Of a stretch of DNA of 64,000 nucleotides, positions 17,605 through 25,870 are shown one piece after another. Each line of letters begins with the position of its first letter. The stretch's first letter is position 1. A program made the position numbers and the translations under genes. Below the pieces are notes generated by a model, which saw only the letters and a program-made list of their open reading frames with translations, searched no databases and was not told the origin of the DNA. The DNA comes from Streptomyces spiramyceticus. Lineage in GTDB: Bacteria; Actinomycetota; Actinomycetes; Streptomycetales; Streptomycetaceae. The stretch spans positions 4,947,501-5,011,500 of the forward strand of contig NZ_JARBAX010000001.1 in assembly GCF_028807635.1 (NCBI RefSeq), read 5' to 3'.

Positions 17605-17767
17605 CCCGTTGGAGCCGTGCTGTTACCCCCGCGCGGTGTGCCGGGCTTGTAGCCAATGAACGTGCTCTCATGATGTCTTCGGCCAGCGCCCTGGCTTCCC
17701 GGGCCGACGGCTGACCAGCGACCACTGGAACGCAACGGCGCTCGCGCCGAAGATCACCAACAGCATC
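17580..17767. mobile_element. MITE copy 2 (188 bp)
   Basis: Same 18-bp terminal inverted repeats as copy 1, one C shorter inside. The perfect 7-bp target duplication AGTTCTG lies at 17573-17579 and 17768-17774. Confidence 0.92.
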
Positions 17768-17980
17768 AGTTCTGTGGAGCGGCACGCTGAGTGACGGCGA
17801 GCATCGGGCGAGGCGTCTCAGTCCCTGTCACCGCGCGCCAGGCTGCTGTTTCCCGACGGCAAGTTCCTGTTCGCTGCTCCGATCGAGCGGTGCGGGCCCA
17901 CTCATGCCGTCAGGTCCCAGTGACCAGCAGAAACGGCGTTACGCTCCCTCTGGTCGCACCGGACGACACGGAGAGCGCGC

Positions 17981-18370
17981 ATGAGGTATGGCCTCTATCG
18001 GATGGCCCGCGTCGGCGTGTTCGCGGCGTGCCTTGGGCTTGTCGCAGCCTGCGGTTCGGGAGGGGGACCCGGCGAGGACGACGCATCCCCCACTCCGCCG
18101 TCTCCGAGCCTCACCACATCAACTCCGAGCCCCACCAGTTCAAAGACGAGCGCGACACCTTCGCCGTCCGACGGTTCTCGTTCCTATGGCGGCGAGTCGG
18201 TCCCTCCGCCTCCGCCTGTTCCAACGCACACCGGACAGTCGAAGAAGACGGATCCCGACATCGCTCCGTCGGCCACGCCTCCTCCTCCCGATTGTCCTGG
18301 CGCTCCTGGTTGTCCGCCGTCTCCTGGGAACCGTGAGCCTCAGGAATTGCCTGCGCCGGACGGTACGTGA
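17981..18370 (+). CDS. Lipoprotein with Pro/Ser/Thr-rich stalk
   Basis: A 129-residue predicted lipoprotein: a charged start, hydrophobic core VGVFAACLGLV and lipobox VAAC near residue 24, followed by Gly/Glu/Asp and a long Pro/Ser/Thr-rich low-complexity region. It should be anchored to the outer face of the membrane. Its stop overlaps the GTG start of the next gene, so the two are coupled. Function unknown. Lies between ISL3-like ends. Confidence 0.65.
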   Translation: MRYGLYRMARVGVFAACLGLVAACGSGGGPGEDDASPTPPSPSLTTSTPSPTSSKTSATPSPSDGSRSYGGESVPPPPPVPTHTGQSKKTDPDIAPSATPPPPDCPGAPGCPPSPGNREPQELPAPDGT

Positions 18371-19248
18371 GCGAAACGGAGCCTCGCCCTGCGCGGTGGG
18401 CCAAGCGAGCGGGCCCAGACCTGGCGTCGCCGACCGCGCTGGTCAATATCGTGGTTGCCCAGGCGTCGTTCATCGCCGCATTGATGTTCTACGTGGGCGT
18501 GATCTATACGAGCGCGTATTATGGCCATTTCCACCTTTCCCCCTTCTCTCTCGGCTTCGGCTTTGCTGAATTTGTCCTGCAGAGCTTGCAGCTGATGACC
18601 TTCCCGGTCCTCGTGGGTGCCGTCGTGCTGCTCATCGCGGTTGCCATTAGTGGGCGCCGACCGCGACAAGCACTACCCAACGGCTTGGTGCGCGGCACGT
18701 CGCGGGGCACGCAGGCACTGGCCCGCTACTACTTGGTCATCGTGGCCGCAGGCCTGCTCCTGCTCATCATGTGGTGGCAATGGCAACTGCTGCTGCCGTA
18801 CCGCTGGGTCGGCCCGCTTCTCATCGCCATCGGCCTGCTGCTCGGTCAAGCGCGGCCAACTGACGTGGATCGCCCGAGGGGCCTGCTGGACACAGCTGTG
18901 CCGATTTTCGCCGCCGGAGTGTTCCTGCTCTGGACTGTCACCCTGGCCGCCGGCCAGCTCGGCGAGCAGAACGCCAAGAACGACGCCCGCGATGTGGTCG
19001 AGCGCACCGGCCTGGTGGTCTTCAGCGGGCAGCGACTCGGCCTCAGCTCACGATCACCGGATCTCCACTTTGAGGATCTCGGCGAGAACGTCCACCTTCG
19101 CTACCGCTACACGGGCCTGCGACTCATCACGGCACGCCAGGGGCGCTACTACGCCGTGCCTATCGGGTGGAGGGCGAAGACCGATCATGTCTACGTCATC
19201 CGGGAAGCCGACGATGTGCGCATCGAGTTCACGCCCGGCGTGCAGTAG
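18367..19248 (+). CDS. Membrane protein with extracytoplasmic C-terminal domain
   Basis: A 293-residue membrane protein. About six hydrophobic helices occupy residues 25-200 (VVAQASFIAALMFYVGVIY, FPVLVGAVVLLIAVAI, YLVIVAAGLLLLIMWW, GPLLIAIGLLLG, PIFAAGVFLLWTVTLAAG), followed by a soluble domain of about 90 residues rich in beta strands. The start is GTG overlapping the lipoprotein stop. The partner lipoprotein and this protein may form one envelope complex. No family recognised. Confidence 0.7.
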   Translation: MSETEPRPARWAKRAGPDLASPTALVNIVVAQASFIAALMFYVGVIYTSAYYGHFHLSPFSLGFGFAEFVLQSLQLMTFPVLVGAVVLLIAVAISGRRPRQALPNGLVRGTSRGTQALARYYLVIVAAGLLLLIMWWQWQLLLPYRWVGPLLIAIGLLLGQARPTDVDRPRGLLDTAVPIFAAGVFLLWTVTLAAGQLGEQNAKNDARDVVERTGLVVFSGQRLGLSSRSPDLHFEDLGENVHLRYRYTGLRLITARQGRYYAVPIGWRAKTDHVYVIREADDVRIEFTPGVQ

Positions 19249-19583
19249 CCGCAGGATCCGTCGCGACGTCCAAGCAAGCGCCGAGCTACCGCAGGTCAGA
19301 AGCGTGACAGACGGCCTGCAGCGGCATGGACTGTGTGGACAGGCCCCGGCCCCCCGTGACGGGAGGCGGTACGGCCAGGGGTCGCACCCGCCGCCGCGCC
19401 GCTGCCAGCACCACCGACGTCTCGTTACGGCCGACCGACAACGCCACGGGCCCCAGGGAGACTTGCCACGACCGGGAGAGCCAGCGAGGCCCACCGGCCG
19501 CACGAGGCAGCCCCGCAGTTCAACCCGCGACACCTTCACCGGCCCCCCGCTCCGCCTCAGCTGTCACTCAGCGTGCCCGCGCC
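19249..19583. other. Gap inside ISL3-like bracket without a gene
   Basis: No supported ORF or hairpin seen between the membrane-protein gene and MITE copy 3. Confidence 0.35.
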
Positions 19584-19591
19584 ACGGAAGT

Positions 19592-19780
19592 GATGCTGTT
19601 GGTGATCTTGTCGGGACCCGTTGGAGCCGTGCTGCTACACCCCGCGCGGCGTGCCAGGCTTGTAGCCAATGAACGTGCTCTCATGCTGTCTTCGGCCAGC
19701 GCCCTGGCTTCCCGGGCCGACGGCTTACCAGCGACCACTGGAACGCAACGGCGCTCGCGCCGAAGATCACCAACAGCATC
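19592..19780. mobile_element. MITE copy 3 (189 bp)
   Basis: Same 18-bp inverted ends, a few internal substitutions relative to copies 1 and 2. The perfect 7-bp target duplication CGGAAGT lies at 19585-19591 and 19781-19787. Confidence 0.92.
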
Positions 19781-19799
19781 CGGAAGTTGAGCCAGAGCC
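19756..19799 (-). repeat. ISL3-like terminal inverted repeat, right, interrupted by MITE copy 3
   Basis: Read on the minus strand from 19799, with the MITE removed, this gives GGCTCTGGCTCAA and continues (19584 downward) in close match to the end at 17561. The 8 bases outside each end are AGAACTCG and ACTACTCG, only 6 of 8 identical, so the duplication is doubtful. Confidence 0.6.
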
Positions 19800-19804
19800 A
19801 CTAC

Positions 19805-20025
19805 TCGTGAATAAAGCCACCTGGCCTGACGCTCTACTCCGTCGACCTGGGCGAGCAAGGCGGTGAAGACCCATTACCAGTGCCGTCGACTGCCCAGTTC
19901 CTCAGCCGCGTGTAGGCGCCCTTCCACGTGCCGTACTTCTCCGGCGGGTGGCCCACTGCAAGTCGGTCTGGAACTTCCAGGCGATCGCGTCGATCACCTC
20001 ACGGTGACAGCGTCGGTTACCGATG
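19805..20025 (-). pseudogene. IS5-family transposase, N-terminal fragment
   Basis: The minus strand reads GNRRCHREVIDAIAWKFQT, then after a frameshift EKYGTWKGAYTRLRNWAVDGT, the N-terminal DNA-binding region of an IS5-type transposase. The rest is missing. It abuts the end of the dioxygenase gene and supplies its stop codon. Confidence 0.7.
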
Positions 20026-20832
20026 TTCCTCAAGGCCAGTTAACGACGCCATTGGCACGGGTGTCGGGTCGTGGTTGACGAAGAAGTCCGGCCGTGGACC
20101 GGTGGGTGCGACGGGGGTGTTGGACGTGGGGTTGTACGTGATCAGGCCGAGCGTTCGGGTGTGCGGGGAGCGGTTGGGGGACGAGCTGTGGACCAGGTTG
20201 CTGTGGAAGATGACCACCGTGCCGGCGGGGCCGGTGGCGTGGCGGACGCCGTGGGTGCGGGCCATCTCCTCCGCCGTGGCCTCTGGGATGGCGTGGGACA
20301 GGCGCGTCGAGACGATCCAGGACCAGTCGCCGTCAGCCGTCTCGGGTTGGGCGGCAGGCGGCTTGTGATGTGCGCTGAGGGTGTGACTGCCGATGATCAG
20401 CCGGAGGGGGCCGTTTTCGGGCGTGATCTCGTCCAGGAAGACGGCCGCAGTGAGCGCCGCCGGCTTCGGCATACCGTCCGCGACCTGCCAGAAGTCGAAG
20501 TCCCGGTGCCACTCCCAGCGTTCGCCGAGCCGGGCGGCCTTTGGGTTGATCTTCCACTGGTAGACGTACATCTCCTCGCCCAGGAGTAGTCGCGCCAGGC
20601 CCGCCAGCGGCGAGGACTGCGCAAGCTCCCGCCATGGGCCCTCTTTGCGGTGCAGTCCGTAGACGGCCCGTACGGTCTTGCCATCGTCCTCGAAGAACCG
20701 CTGCGGGCCGTCCTCGGCGAGGACGGACGGCAGTTCCCTGTGCAGGGCGTCCCAGATCTCGGGGGGTGTCATCGGTGGCACGACGACGAAACCATCGCGC
20801 CGGAAGTCCGCCAGCATTTCCTCAGTCTTCAT
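20017..20832 (-). CDS. Phytanoyl-CoA dioxygenase (PhyH) family oxygenase
   Basis: A 271-residue Fe(II)/2-oxoglutarate oxygenase of the PhyH family. The first ligands are in EWHRDFDFW (about residues 115-123, HxD), the distal His is in FHSNLVHSSSPN, and SPHTR supplies the co-substrate arginine. Members hydroxylate small molecules or secondary metabolites; the substrate here is unknown. ATG 20832. The frame is open upstream into the adjacent frameshifted ISL3 transposase, producing an artificial 915-codon ORF. The ISL3 transposon inserted about 75 bases upstream of the start, so native expression may be changed, and the last residues come from IS5 debris. Confidence 0.85.
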   Translation of the reverse strand: MKTEEMLADFRRDGFVVVPPMTPPEIWDALHRELPSVLAEDGPQRFFEDDGKTVRAVYGLHRKEGPWRELAQSSPLAGLARLLLGEEMYVYQWKINPKAARLGERWEWHRDFDFWQVADGMPKPAALTAAVFLDEITPENGPLRLIIGSHTLSAHHKPPAAQPETADGDWSWIVSTRLSHAIPEATAEEMARTHGVRHATGPAGTVVIFHSNLVHSSSPNRSPHTRTLGLITYNPTSNTPVAPTGPRPDFFVNHDPTPVPMASLTGLEEHR

Positions 20833-20951
20833 GGCTCCAGGGTTCCTGGCGGTACACCGAGCCGCCAGAGGGCACCCGGACCGGTTCCCCATCTGGTTAT
20901 GTACACGAGTTGGGGGTTCTGGCACAGATCTTGGGGAGTCGTCGCGGAGTG

Positions 20952-22557
20952 TCACTGAAGCAGGATCATTTTGCGGAGTAGTTCGAATCCGGCTCGACCG
21001 TAGAGCTGCCTCTTGATCTTCTTGATGCGGTTCACGGCGCCCTCGATGCTGCCGGAGCTCCAGTCCAGGGTGAGCCCGGCTGTCACGGCGTCGAGGTCCC
21101 GGAGCAGGTGGAGTGCGAAGCTGGTGAGGCCGGGTAGCCCGGCTGGCATCGACTGCGTCGATCCAGGCAGGGAGCGTGGCCCCGAGGCGGCCGGTGAGGA
21201 TTTCACCGAAGTCGCGGACATGACCGGCGGCCGTGTCCAGTTCGGGGCAGCGGGCCAGGACGTCCTTCAGGGCGGCGCGGTCCTCCGCGGTCAGGGCGGT
21301 GGGGTGACGGGTGAGCCAGCCAGCCACCTGCCGCACCGTCGGTGGCCGGGGCGGCGCGCTGGCCGGAGCCCTGCGGAGGGTGGCGATGTGGGCGCGGACC
21401 ATCTGGTAGGTGACGGGTGCGTTGTCGGCGAGGAGTTCGCGGTGGAGGTGGGTGACGCTGGTGCATCCCGCGGCGAATCGTCGTTCCAGGTAGGGCTTGT
21501 AGGGGTCCAGCCTGCTGGGCCGGGGCCGGTTCTCGCGGATGGTGTCCTGCCAGCGTGCGGCGTTCGCGTACCGGAGCACGGTGTTGAGGCCCCAGCCCAG
21601 GTGTCGGGCGATTGCCCGGCGTGAGTGGCCTTGGGCGAGCATCTCGTGGACCAGGGCGTGTGCGGCCTTCTTGCGTTCGGCCCGTCGGCCGAGGGGTTCG
21701 CAGTCGTCCTGGGGCCGGCTGGACTCTGGGAGGGTCGTCTCCGGCAGTGTGCGGCTGGGCGGCGGGCTGCGCAGACAGTCGCGATGGGAGGCGATGCAGG
21801 TCTCCACGGCCCGGCCGAGGCCCTGCCACAGATGAAAGCGGTCAGCGACCTGCAGGGCGTCGGGGGCGCCGCGCCGGGCACCCTCGGCGTAGGCGCCCGC
21901 CCGGTCCCGGCAGATGATCTCCACGCCAGGATGACGGATCAGCCACGCGGCCAGCGGCTCGGCTTCGCGCGTCGGGAGCACATCGACCACGCGATGGGGT
22001 TCAACGCAGGTCAATACGGTGGAGTAGGTCTGACCGCGGCGGATCGCGAAATCGTCCACGCCCAGCACACGCGGCGTGCTGAACTGCGGATCAGGCAGCG
22101 CCATGACCCTGCGTAATAAGGTCATCCTTCCCGCGCCGAAGCTCAGCTGGGCCGCCAGCCGAGCGCCGGCACGCCCGGCCAGCGCGAGCCCCACTCGCTC
22201 CAAGGCGTGGTTGAGCCGAGTGGTGAACCGTGCGTACGGAGTCGTCAACCGGGAGAACGGCTCGGCGAACGTCCGACGCGGACAGTCCGCCGCCCCACAG
22301 ATGAAACGCCGCACCGCCAACCGGATCACGAAGCCCTGCTCAGGGAGCGGAAGATCCTTCAACCTGCGCTGGTAGCGGTCGTGCACCCGATCCGAGAAGC
22401 GGCCGCAGTCCGGACACTCCGCCCCGGCCACCCGGCCTCTCGCCACCACCTCGACCGTGCCGAACGCGGCCGTCACTGCCTCGACATCCACGTCGTCGGT
22501 CCCGTCGAACACGAGCGAGTCCCAGAACGATGCATCGGTCTGCATGACCAGCACCAT
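20952..22557 (-). pseudogene. ISL3-family transposase, single-base frameshift
   Basis: N-terminal zinc-finger region with CPDCGRFSDRVHDRYQRRL and CGAADCPRRTF, then the DDE domain (VLGVDDFAIRRGQTYST, IICRDRAGAYAEGA, VADRFHLWQ), ending with the conserved SGSIEGAVNRIKKIKRQL and a C-terminal LLRKMILLQ. The last part is in another frame: around 21138-21142 one extra C shifts AWIDAVDAS out of frame with GLPGLTSFALHLL. Start ATG 22557 (or 22545). Unless frameshifting restores it, the element has lost its own transposase. Confidence 0.88.
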
Positions 22558-22839
22558 CACCGTCCACAGCTGACCATGGCAGAGACGACTGGCCACTTGA
22601 CGGAGCGTCATTTTCGGATGCCAGACGACAGGCGTACGCGGTCTCACGCGACCCCGACCCTCACAATCGAACATCTTGGCCCTGTCCGGGCGGCTGGGGC
22701 AGCGCGTGGCATGCCAGGGTGACGGGCAACGGCACGGGAGCCGCGTCCGCTGCGGATACCGCACCTCACATGGTCAGCGGCTGCGCCGATCGACCTCCTT
22801 CATTCGGCCCAAGATTTGTTTGCACCGGCGGAAATCTCA

Positions 22840-22880
22840 GGCAGGCTAGAGATTCCGATATACCGAATCTCTAGTCTGCC
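22840..22880. promoter_or_regulatory. Large inverted repeat upstream of passenger gene
   Basis: Sixteen-base arms (22840-22855 and 22865-22880) pair with one mismatch around a 9-base spacer, 30 bases before the ATG at 22910. It is AT-richer than its surroundings. It may be an operator or a hairpin in the leader. The rest of 22558-22839 shows no gene. Confidence 0.6.
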
Positions 22881-22909
22881 TTCACTTCGACCCCATCCGA
22901 CGCAATGCC

Positions 22910-23650
22910 ATGAACACGGAACTGATTATCGCTTCCCTATCCGGCGCTGTGGCCCTGGTAAGCGTAGCCTACAGCTCCCAAGCGAACAGGAAGAATTCCT
23001 TCCTCAGAGACGATCTGGATCGACAGGCCGCTGAGCGCAATCGCATGCTGGAGCGGCAGGACGCCATGAGCCGCTTTCGCGACCCCCTACTCTGGGCCGC
23101 CTTCGATTTCCAGTCACGCCTCTACAATATCGTCGGCCAGGGATTTTTGAGAGTGTACTTCGTGCACCCTCACGACCAGCTGTACGCAGTGCGCAGCACC
23201 CTGCACGTGCTCGCCGAGTATCTGGGATGGGTCGAGATCCTCAGGCGCCGTATCTATTTCCTTGATCTCGGCAACAAAGACGCAAACCGGCGAATTGTGG
23301 CGCTGCTTGCACGCATCGGTAGTGTTCTGAATGATGACGCCTATCCGGATCAACACTTCCAATTGTTTCGCAGCGATCAGAGGGCCATCGGGGAACTCGT
23401 CATCAAGGAGGGAGAAGACGCCGACAGCTGCATCGGATACGCGGAGTTCTGCGCACGACTGGAATCTGACCCAGGGTTCGCCACTTGGTTCACACGTCTG
23501 TCCGACAGCATCGCCGCACTGGCTTCACGCGAGGGACGGCACCCACGCCTGATAGAGCTACAGGTAGCCCTGATGGACTTGATCGACTTCCTGGACCCAG
23601 AGCAAGAGCGCTTCCCACAGAAACGCCGATTCCGGTTGAACCACTCGTGA
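22910..23650 (+). CDS. Membrane-anchored hypothetical protein (transposon cargo)
   Basis: A 246-residue protein with one N-terminal membrane helix (LIIASLSGAVALVSVAYS, residues 5-22), then a charged coiled-coil-like stretch to about 55 and a helical soluble domain. The family is not recognised. It lies inside the ISL3 transposon, upstream of a kinase gene on the same strand, 130 bases apart. Overall base composition is lower in GC than the flanks. No clear ribosome binding site before ATG 22910. Confidence 0.65.
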   Translation: MNTELIIASLSGAVALVSVAYSSQANRKNSFLRDDLDRQAAERNRMLERQDAMSRFRDPLLWAAFDFQSRLYNIVGQGFLRVYFVHPHDQLYAVRSTLHVLAEYLGWVEILRRRIYFLDLGNKDANRRIVALLARIGSVLNDDAYPDQHFQLFRSDQRAIGELVIKEGEDADSCIGYAEFCARLESDPGFATWFTRLSDSIAALASREGRHPRLIELQVALMDLIDFLDPEQERFPQKRRFRLNHS

Positions 23651-23782
23651 AAACCAGCTCACGCCCACACTTCCAACCAGTCAACCGCTTCACGCGGACC
23701 AGGTAGGCGGCAACAAGCCCGCCGGGCACTTAATGGATAAAATGGGAATCGCGCAAGCCCCAGCCCAGCGAGGTGGTGACTG

Positions 23783-24685
23783 ATGGAACGCCCTCCGGAT
23801 CACAGCGGACCGCATGACGGTCGCCCTTCCGCCCCAAGTCGAGCACATATTGCAGGTTACGAGTTGGAAAGCGAGATCGGCCGCGGAAGGACAGGGGTTG
23901 TCTATCGGGCGAAGGATCTGAGGCTGGACCGTACCCTGGTAGTGAAACTGCTGGCGCCGGAACTGGGACGCAATGAAACGTTCCGCCGACGCTTCGTGCA
24001 CGATATTCGCATCGCCGCTGCGATCGACCACCCGCATATTGTGCCGATATTCGAGGTGGGAGAAGCCGATGGATTGCTGTACATCGCCATGCGCTACATC
24101 GCCGCGCTGAACCTGAGGGAAATACTGGACCAATACGGAGCGCTTTCGGTGACTGGTGCGATACGTATTGCCGGGCAGGTCGCGTCGGCTCTGGACTCCG
24201 CGCATGCGCACGGCGTGGTGCACGGTGACGTCAGCCCCGGGAACATCCTCGTCGCCAGAAGCGCCGACGAGGACCGTCCGCAGTATGCCTACCTTACGGA
24301 CTTCGGAATCGACATACGGACACTGACGGAGAATTTCACATGCACGGGTCCGTTCGCCGGCACGCTCGATTATGTGGCGCCGGAGCAAATATCTGGCCAG
24401 CCGGTGAACAGGGCCACTGACCTCTACGCCCTGGCCTGCGTTGTCTACGAAGCCATCGCTGGCGATCCAGTTTTCCCCCGCGAAGAAGACACGGCGCTGA
24501 TGCGGGCGCACAAGCGCAATGAGCCGCCGCCCCTGTCCCAGAGGCTTCCCGGGATCACGGCGCATGTCGATGATGTGATGCGGACTGCTCTGGCCAAGGC
24601 CCCTGACGACCGCTACGGCTCCTGTCTGGAATTTACGGAAGAGCTGAGGGCTGCCGTCGGCGGGCCTGAGGTGTTGCCCACCTGA
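23783..24685 (+). CDS. Hanks-type Ser/Thr protein kinase with altered catalytic loop (transposon cargo)
   Basis: A 300-residue soluble kinase: glycine loop GRGRTGVVYRA (about residues 35-45), VVKLL lysine, catalytic loop HGDVSPGNIL, DFG (TDFGIDI), and APEQ in VAPEQISG. The usual HRDLKPxN is changed: Arg to Gly and the Lys two after Asp to Ser, while Asp and Asn remain. No transmembrane or PASTA region, unlike PknB. A substrate is not evident; its transposon neighbour, a membrane-anchored protein, is one candidate. The start follows GAGGTGGTGACTG. Confidence 0.85.
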   Translation: MERPPDHSGPHDGRPSAPSRAHIAGYELESEIGRGRTGVVYRAKDLRLDRTLVVKLLAPELGRNETFRRRFVHDIRIAAAIDHPHIVPIFEVGEADGLLYIAMRYIAALNLREILDQYGALSVTGAIRIAGQVASALDSAHAHGVVHGDVSPGNILVARSADEDRPQYAYLTDFGIDIRTLTENFTCTGPFAGTLDYVAPEQISGQPVNRATDLYALACVVYEAIAGDPVFPREEDTALMRAHKRNEPPPLSQRLPGITAHVDDVMRTALAKAPDDRYGSCLEFTEELRAAVGGPEVLPT

Positions 24686-24729
24686 CCGTGTGACTACTCC
24701 GCTCGCGGGTCGTCGGTGTGGACATGAGG

Positions 24730-24970
24730 TGAGGTGACCTTTCGGAGGCCGACCAGGGGAACGGCCTCGGCCCTGCCCCTGGTCGACAACGACGCGTTGT
24801 GCGCGCACGACGAAAACCGCAGTGGCCAGCACCGCGACCACGGCGGTGCCGTAGCCCTTGCCGCAGGAGAACGGCAGCAGCCCCAGCCCGATGGCGCGGA
24901 CCGGTTGTGGTTGTCGATGTTCCACAGCACCGCGGTGCCGACCAGCGTGCCGCCGTCCAGCTCCAACTCA
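24730..24970 (-). pseudogene. GNAT acetyltransferase fragment
   Basis: The minus strand reads LELDGGTLVGTAVLWNIDNHNR and, after a frameshift, IGLGLLPFSCGKGYGTAVVAVL, the acetyl-CoA-binding core of a GNAT protein. Both ends are missing; the N-terminal side ends at the right transposon end. Confidence 0.65.
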
Positions 24971-25204
24971 GAAGACGGGGCGCGCGCCGCGTTCGTGACC
25001 GGCCGGACAGGTCCGAGGTGACGCTCCGCGACCGCTCCCCAAGATCTGTGCCAGAACCGAGTTGGGACGTCGTTTGTCGATGAGCGCGGGAGTCACCCCG
25101 GCGGCGGTGAGGTCGATGTTCACGACTTCGGGAGGCACCCGCGAAAGGTGGCTCTCGTGGCCTAGAAAGCCTGTGTCCGAACCCTCGCTCGGCCCGAGGG
25201 GTAC

Positions 25205-25640
25205 ATGTACTACCGGCCCGTTTCGGAGGGCCTGATCCCGCACACTCCGCCGACATACCGGCGTCTGTCCGCGCAGCTCGCCGAAGCCCGCCGGGAGGAA
25301 CGCTTCCTCGACCTCATCGACCCGTTGCGCGAGGTCCATGTTCCGCCCGCCTGGCCAGACGCCACCGCGTTCCTTCACGCCGCGGCTGACTGGTTCGCCT
25401 GGACAGGACCGTAGGCCCAGAAGGCCGCCCTGTAATTGGCCTGCGAGAAGGACACGCTGCGGGCTCAGCTGACTGGCTGGTTGGAGCGTACGGGGGTCCC
25501 TGTGCTCGTTGTCCGGGGATTCGGCAGCCAGAGCTACGTGCATGTCGTCCGCGAGCGCACCGCCCGCGTTCACGCTAGGCCGTGCTGCTCTACCGCCCGG
25601 ACCAACGCCCCAGACGAGCGCCGATGAAACTGGCTGAACG
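25205..25640 (+). pseudogene. Degraded conserved Streptomyces gene
   Basis: Two open pieces in one direction, one starting MYYRPVSEGLIPHTPPTYRR and one containing VPVLVVRGFGSQSYVHVVRER, are separated by stops at about 25411-25436. They resemble parts of one conserved protein with a TOPRIM-like GFGSQSY segment. The remainder is lost. The rest of 25067-25870 holds nothing recognised. Confidence 0.5.
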
Positions 25641-25870
25641 GCCGATGAGCGCCCGTCTCCGATGATGCGGCCCTGGTGGTCGGCGAGGGGACGGCGTTGC
25701 AGGTGTGCTGCTGTTCCGCGAAACCGCCCTGAAGGGGTGGTGTGGGGGCTCGGGACTGGCGGGGGTGCGTTTGCGTGCTTCCACTGGGAGGGCATGCGCC
25801 GTTCCCGCACGACCATCTGTTCTGTTGCTGTTGGTTCAGTTCATGCAATTGGCTGATGAGAGGCCCGCAC

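Larger units (their letters stand above)
20915..25058. mobile_element. ISL3-family transposon with passenger genes (4,144 bp)
   Basis: Ends at 20915-20955 and, inverted, at 25018-25058 match at 38 of 41 bases and begin GGTTCTGGCACAG. They are flanked by a perfect 8-bp direct duplication GAGTTGGG (20907-20914 and 25059-25066), the length expected for ISL3. Inside are a frameshifted ISL3 transposase (its stop lies within the left end), a membrane-anchored protein gene, a Hanks-type kinase gene and a broken GNAT gene. The element is therefore a transporting IS rather than a bare IS. Confidence 0.88.

Noticed and set aside
20017..22764. A 915-residue transposase-dioxygenase fusion protein
   Set aside because: The join results from a one-base frameshift; the true transposase C-terminus is in another frame and the dioxygenase has its own ATG.
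23690..24925. Long minus-strand ORF opposite the kinase
   Set aside because: Shadow of kinase codon bias; the plus strand carries all kinase motifs.
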